Below, one piece after another: positions 61,530-64,000 of a DNA stretch of 64,000 nt. The stretch's first letter is position 1. Each line of letters begins with the position of its first letter. The position numbers were made by a program, and so were the translations under genes. A model generated the notes under the pieces. That model was not told the origin of the DNA, did no database searches, and worked only from the letters and a program-made list of their open reading frames with translations. The DNA is from Ardenticatenaceae bacterium (lineage in GTDB: Bacteria; Chloroflexota; Anaerolineae; Promineifilales; Promineifilaceae), in NCBI GenBank assembly GCA_020634495.1, contig JACKBR010000009.1, positions 1 to 64,000 of the forward strand, written 5' to 3'.

Positions 61530-63119
61530 TCAGTCCATGTAGCCCAGGGCACGCAAGCGGCGAGTGATGTTTTCATCCATTTCTATCTGGCTGCCAGCGT
61601 CTACCTGGTTTTTTTGATGAGATACGGCCGTTTCCCATCGTTTCAACTCTTTCTGCAGCGGTGTGGCGACAGACGGCCGTTCCGCCAACACATTCACTGA
61701 TTCTAACGGATCATTGGCTAAATCAAAAAGTTCGTCTAGCTTTTCATCCACCTGGATGAGTTTGTGCGCCGCCAGCTCGTCTTCAGCTTCACCCATTTGC
61801 TGCACCACAGCCCGCCGCACAGCCAGGCAGCGATACGCTTCTAGCAGCTCCGGCTGGCGCTTTTCAATTGCCTTCACAAAAGTGAGTGGCGGATACACCT
61901 CGCTGTAGGCCACGCCCTGCTCCGGATCGCGCCCGGCGACGGTGTTGGCCAAGGTTAAGCTATGCACCTGCACCGGGTCCAGGGCCGCCGACTTGGGCAA
62001 GCGCCCCGCCGCATCTAGCATGGTGTGGAAAACGCGGCGCGTGCTCACAGGTGTGGCAATGCGGGCAGGCTGCTTGAAACGGCGCGGCCACTGCATCATC
62101 AGCGGCACATGCAGCAATTCCTGGTAAGCCACAAAGGCATGGCCCACACAGCCATGTTCACCCAGGCCATCCCCATGGTCGGCCACGATGACGGTGAGCG
62201 TGTTTTCTGCATTGGCCCGATTTTGCAGCAGGGTTAGCAGTTGGCCCAGATAGGCATCCTGGTATGCCACTTCGGCATCGTACAAATCGCTAAGCACCTG
62301 AGCTTCTAAATCGTCCAGCGGTTCGGCCAGCGGCGCTGCCCAGCGATACGAATCCCGGTTCCAACGGCGCATGATGTTGCGGGCTTTTTTGCTGCCGCGC
62401 AGGTAGGGTGCTGTTTTGTCTATGAACTCGGCCGGGGGCGTGAAGGGTAGATGGGTTTCCATGAGATTGAGGAAGAGGAATAACGGCCGTTCGTCCCGCT
62501 TCTCTTCACGCACTTGCAAATAGTGAGTCAGGTCTCGCACCGAGCGCTCGTTTTGTCCCTTAAAGTTGGCCACGCGGGACCAAATGGGCGTAAACCAGGG
62601 ATTCAGCGACAAACGAAAGGCCAGGTCAGACTGGCCAAAAAAGTTTTGGATGGGGTAAGAGATGCGCCGCAAGAATTGGGTGTAGCGCTCCACTAACCAC
62701 CTCAGCGGCTTGGGCAGCGTGGTGGAGTCGCTAGGCATACTGGGAATGGCTCCGCCATAGTTGTAAAAGGTCTGGAAGCCGCGTTTGAAGCCATTGTTTA
62801 AGATGCCTACCAGGGGATTGTTGCAAAAGGCAACGGTTTGGTAACCAGAATCACGCAGCAGTTCGGCCAGATGCGGCCGTTCGGCGGAAAGGCTTTGCGA
62901 AGATTGGGTCACCTGGTGAGCGGTGGGGTATAGCCCGGTGAACATGGACGCATGGCTGGGAATGGTCCACTGGGCGGGGGAGATGGCTTGCTCAAACAAG
63001 ATGCCAGCCGCAGCAAATTGGTCTAAGTTGGGGGTGAATGCTTTGTTACGGCCGTAACAGCCCAATCTGTCTGCCCGCTGGGTATCAAGGACAATAAAAA
63101 TAATGTCTGGTTGTTCCAT
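61530..63119 (-). CDS. Sulfatase/alkaline-phosphatase-fold hydrolase without catalytic Cys
   Basis: 529 aa. The N-terminal metal site DIIFIVLDTQRADRLGCYG is present (the Asp pair replaced by DTQ). FTGLYPTAHQ and the second metal motif VIVADHGDGLGEHGCVGHAF (about 318-337) follow. The activating motif C/S-x-P-x-R is replaced by TIPSH in AQWTIPSHASMFTG (about 52-65). A formylglycine cannot form at that place; Thr may serve as the nucleophile, as in related phosphoglycerol or phosphoethanolamine transferases. Substrate unknown. No membrane helices. Confidence 0.85.
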   Translation of the reverse strand: MEQPDIIFIVLDTQRADRLGCYGRNKAFTPNLDQFAAAGILFEQAISPAQWTIPSHASMFTGLYPTAHQVTQSSQSLSAERPHLAELLRDSGYQTVAFCNNPLVGILNNGFKRGFQTFYNYGGAIPSMPSDSTTLPKPLRWLVERYTQFLRRISYPIQNFFGQSDLAFRLSLNPWFTPIWSRVANFKGQNERSVRDLTHYLQVREEKRDERPLFLFLNLMETHLPFTPPAEFIDKTAPYLRGSKKARNIMRRWNRDSYRWAAPLAEPLDDLEAQVLSDLYDAEVAYQDAYLGQLLTLLQNRANAENTLTVIVADHGDGLGEHGCVGHAFVAYQELLHVPLMMQWPRRFKQPARIATPVSTRRVFHTMLDAAGRLPKSAALDPVQVHSLTLANTVAGRDPEQGVAYSEVYPPLTFVKAIEKRQPELLEAYRCLAVRRAVVQQMGEAEDELAAHKLIQVDEKLDELFDLANDPLESVNVLAERPSVATPLQKELKRWETAVSHQKNQVDAGSQIEMDENITRRLRALGYMD

Positions 63120-63166
63120 AATGCCCCTATTCTATCCCCTCCGCACGACAGAACCAACCATATTAA

Positions 63167-64000
63167 TCATTCAGCCAAGCCAAACCAGGTCATGATATTG
63201 TTGAACAGCGGCTCCTGTACTTCCTCTGGCAAAAGCGAAATCGGCATCAGTAGGAAAACAGAGCGTTGGTCATCGTTTTGCTCCTCGATTGAGGCCAGCC
63301 CAACCACGTTGCCGCTGTCCTCGCTGTTGTCGCCTCGCAGCAAAAAGGCGACGGAACCCGGCTCCAAATCTTCTGTCAAAAAATCTGCAAAAATGAAGTC
63401 GTGGGGGCCATCGAGCGCTATTGTGTCACCGGCGGCAAAGCCATCCAGCAAAATTTCATCATCCCCGACAAATTCTAAGTCAGACACCGAAGAAAGGCCG
63501 AGATCGCCAAAAATGGTTGGCGAAGAGCCTGTGATAAAAATCGGGCGGCCCGTATCCAGATATTCAAAGACAACAAAGGAATCTTCGTCAAAAAAGCCCT
63601 CTGCTTCTAGATAATCGCCAGAATCCCAAATAAGCAGATCTGCATTTTCCAGATCGTCCAACGAGAGCGGGCCATCCACCGACGAAACCCAAGTCTCAAC
63701 TGTATAGCCCGCTAAAAGCGCTTCTAATTCGGTTTGGCTGGTAAAACCGGTTTCAATCGGTTCGCCATTATCATCAATAAAGAGGAAAACCGTCACGTCG
63801 CTTGTATCTTCTGCCCCGCTGTCACCATCGTCTTCTTCGTCTGGCGTCTCGCTCGATTCTGCAACGGCTAGAATAAATTCGCCGCCATTGTCAAAATAAT
63901 CGCTCAAGATAATGGTGTAGCTGCCATCGTCGGGAATTTCTACGCCAATTATCGCTTCATCCTCACCGGTAAAACCGGTATCGGAAGCCGCCACAAAGAC
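63167..64000 (-). CDS. Acidic secreted or surface protein, C-terminal part (partial)
   Basis: At least 277 residues; the frame is open to the right edge, so the N-terminus is missing. The first part (GSYTIILSDYFDNGGEFILAV) resembles PPC-type beta domains. A short acidic linker (EDDGDSGAEDTSD) leads to a domain with LLIWDSGDYLEAEGFFD and FITGSSPTIF, which looks like a Rossmann or GATase1-like fold without visible catalytic residues. It ends FNNIMTWFGLAE. It resembles the acidic style of the DUF3352 protein. Function unknown. Confidence 0.55.
   Translation of the reverse strand, partial: VFVAASDTGFTGEDEAIIGVEIPDDGSYTIILSDYFDNGGEFILAVAESSETPDEEDDGDSGAEDTSDVTVFLFIDDNGEPIETGFTSQTELEALLAGYTVETWVSSVDGPLSLDDLENADLLIWDSGDYLEAEGFFDEDSFVVFEYLDTGRPIFITGSSPTIFGDLGLSSVSDLEFVGDDEILLDGFAAGDTIALDGPHDFIFADFLTEDLEPGSVAFLLRGDNSEDSGNVVGLASIEEQNDDQRSVFLLMPISLLPEEVQEPLFNNIMTWFGLAE

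Larger units (their letters stand above)
28..63055. repeat. Highly iterated palindrome ACGGCCGT (dispersed)
   Basis: An 8-bp perfect palindrome occurs again and again in this interval, in genes and spacers. Exact copies counted by eye: 23 in 1-6600 (for example 28-35, 246-253, 341-348, 435-442, 1099-1106, 1810-1817, 1853-1860, 4931-4938, 4951-4958, 6453-6460), 10 in 9285-12224 and 9 in 57203-63119. The last copy seen is 63048-63055. The flanks are usually A on the left and T on the right. Variants with one changed outer base (GCGGCCGT, ACGGCCGC) are also frequent. In proteins the three frames give the recurrent peptides TAV (often ETAV), NGR and RPF. The core CGGCCG is the EagI target. Confidence 0.95.

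Overview
The window looks like a chromosomal segment of an uncultured or little-studied Chloroflexota bacterium (Anaerolineae-like). This is inferred from secreted proteins with Thr-Pro-rich linkers followed by SH3 or CARDB-type domains, a DUF3352 protein, DUF2723 membrane glycosyltransferase-like proteins, an LVIVD lipoprotein and a Yip1/ABC/CARDB/FtsX cluster. No marker gene fixes the lineage. One tRNA gene, tRNA-Glu(CTC), is present. There is no rRNA, CRISPR array or prophage.

Layout. 1-6.6 kb (minus): a leaderless DUF2723 membrane protein, a TrkA-type channel-like protein, a DUF1156-like DNA methylase and the start of another membrane protein. 6.8-10.4 kb (plus): a cystathionine gamma-synthase family enzyme, an LVIVD lipoprotein and a YihY/BrkB membrane protein. 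10.4-17 kb: a UbiB/ABC1 kinase, tRNA-Glu with a consensus promoter, an EamA transporter, a PAS histidine kinase and an M14 carboxypeptidase. 17.2-22 kb: the Yip1 - ATPase - CARDB protein - permease cluster. 22.3-29.8 kb: an rRNA methyltransferase-like protein, lipoamide dehydrogenase, an SH3 protein, a YegP protein, a broken sulfotransferase-like gene with a tandem duplication, and two class IV aminotransferases. 30-36.5 kb: a DUF3352 protein, a large secreted nuclease and a small membrane protein, each followed by a strong terminator. 36.7-42.4 kb: dnaK, a CbpA-type J protein and a frameshifted clpB. 42.4-43.1 kb: an IS200-type element. 43-52 kb: a flavin reductase, a lipoprotein, two MFS transporters, a LuxR regulator, two S1C proteases, a molybdopterin oxidoreductase and an acetyltransferase. 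52.4-56.8 kb: a decayed island with a toxin-antitoxin remnant and a multiply broken type ISP restriction-modification gene. 57.2-64 kb (minus): purB, guaB, lgt, a sulfatase-like protein and an acidic secreted protein cut by the window edge.

The most striking signal is not a gene. The 8-bp palindrome ACGGCCGT is scattered through genes, spacers and a tRNA promoter. I counted 23 exact copies by eye in the first 6.6 kb, where fewer than one is expected by chance. This resembles the HIP1 palindrome of cyanobacteria but has a different sequence. On top of it lie several families of dispersed, often hairpin-forming repeats, and some of these are read through in frame inside proteins (DNA methylase, DUF2723 protein, purB, CARDB protein, restriction gene). 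Repeat expansion therefore appears to be shaping both spacers and proteins.

Two genes carry single-base losses in G or C runs (clpB and the restriction gene), and the sulfotransferase locus has a second copy riddled with small indels. Some of this may be assembly or read error rather than biology.
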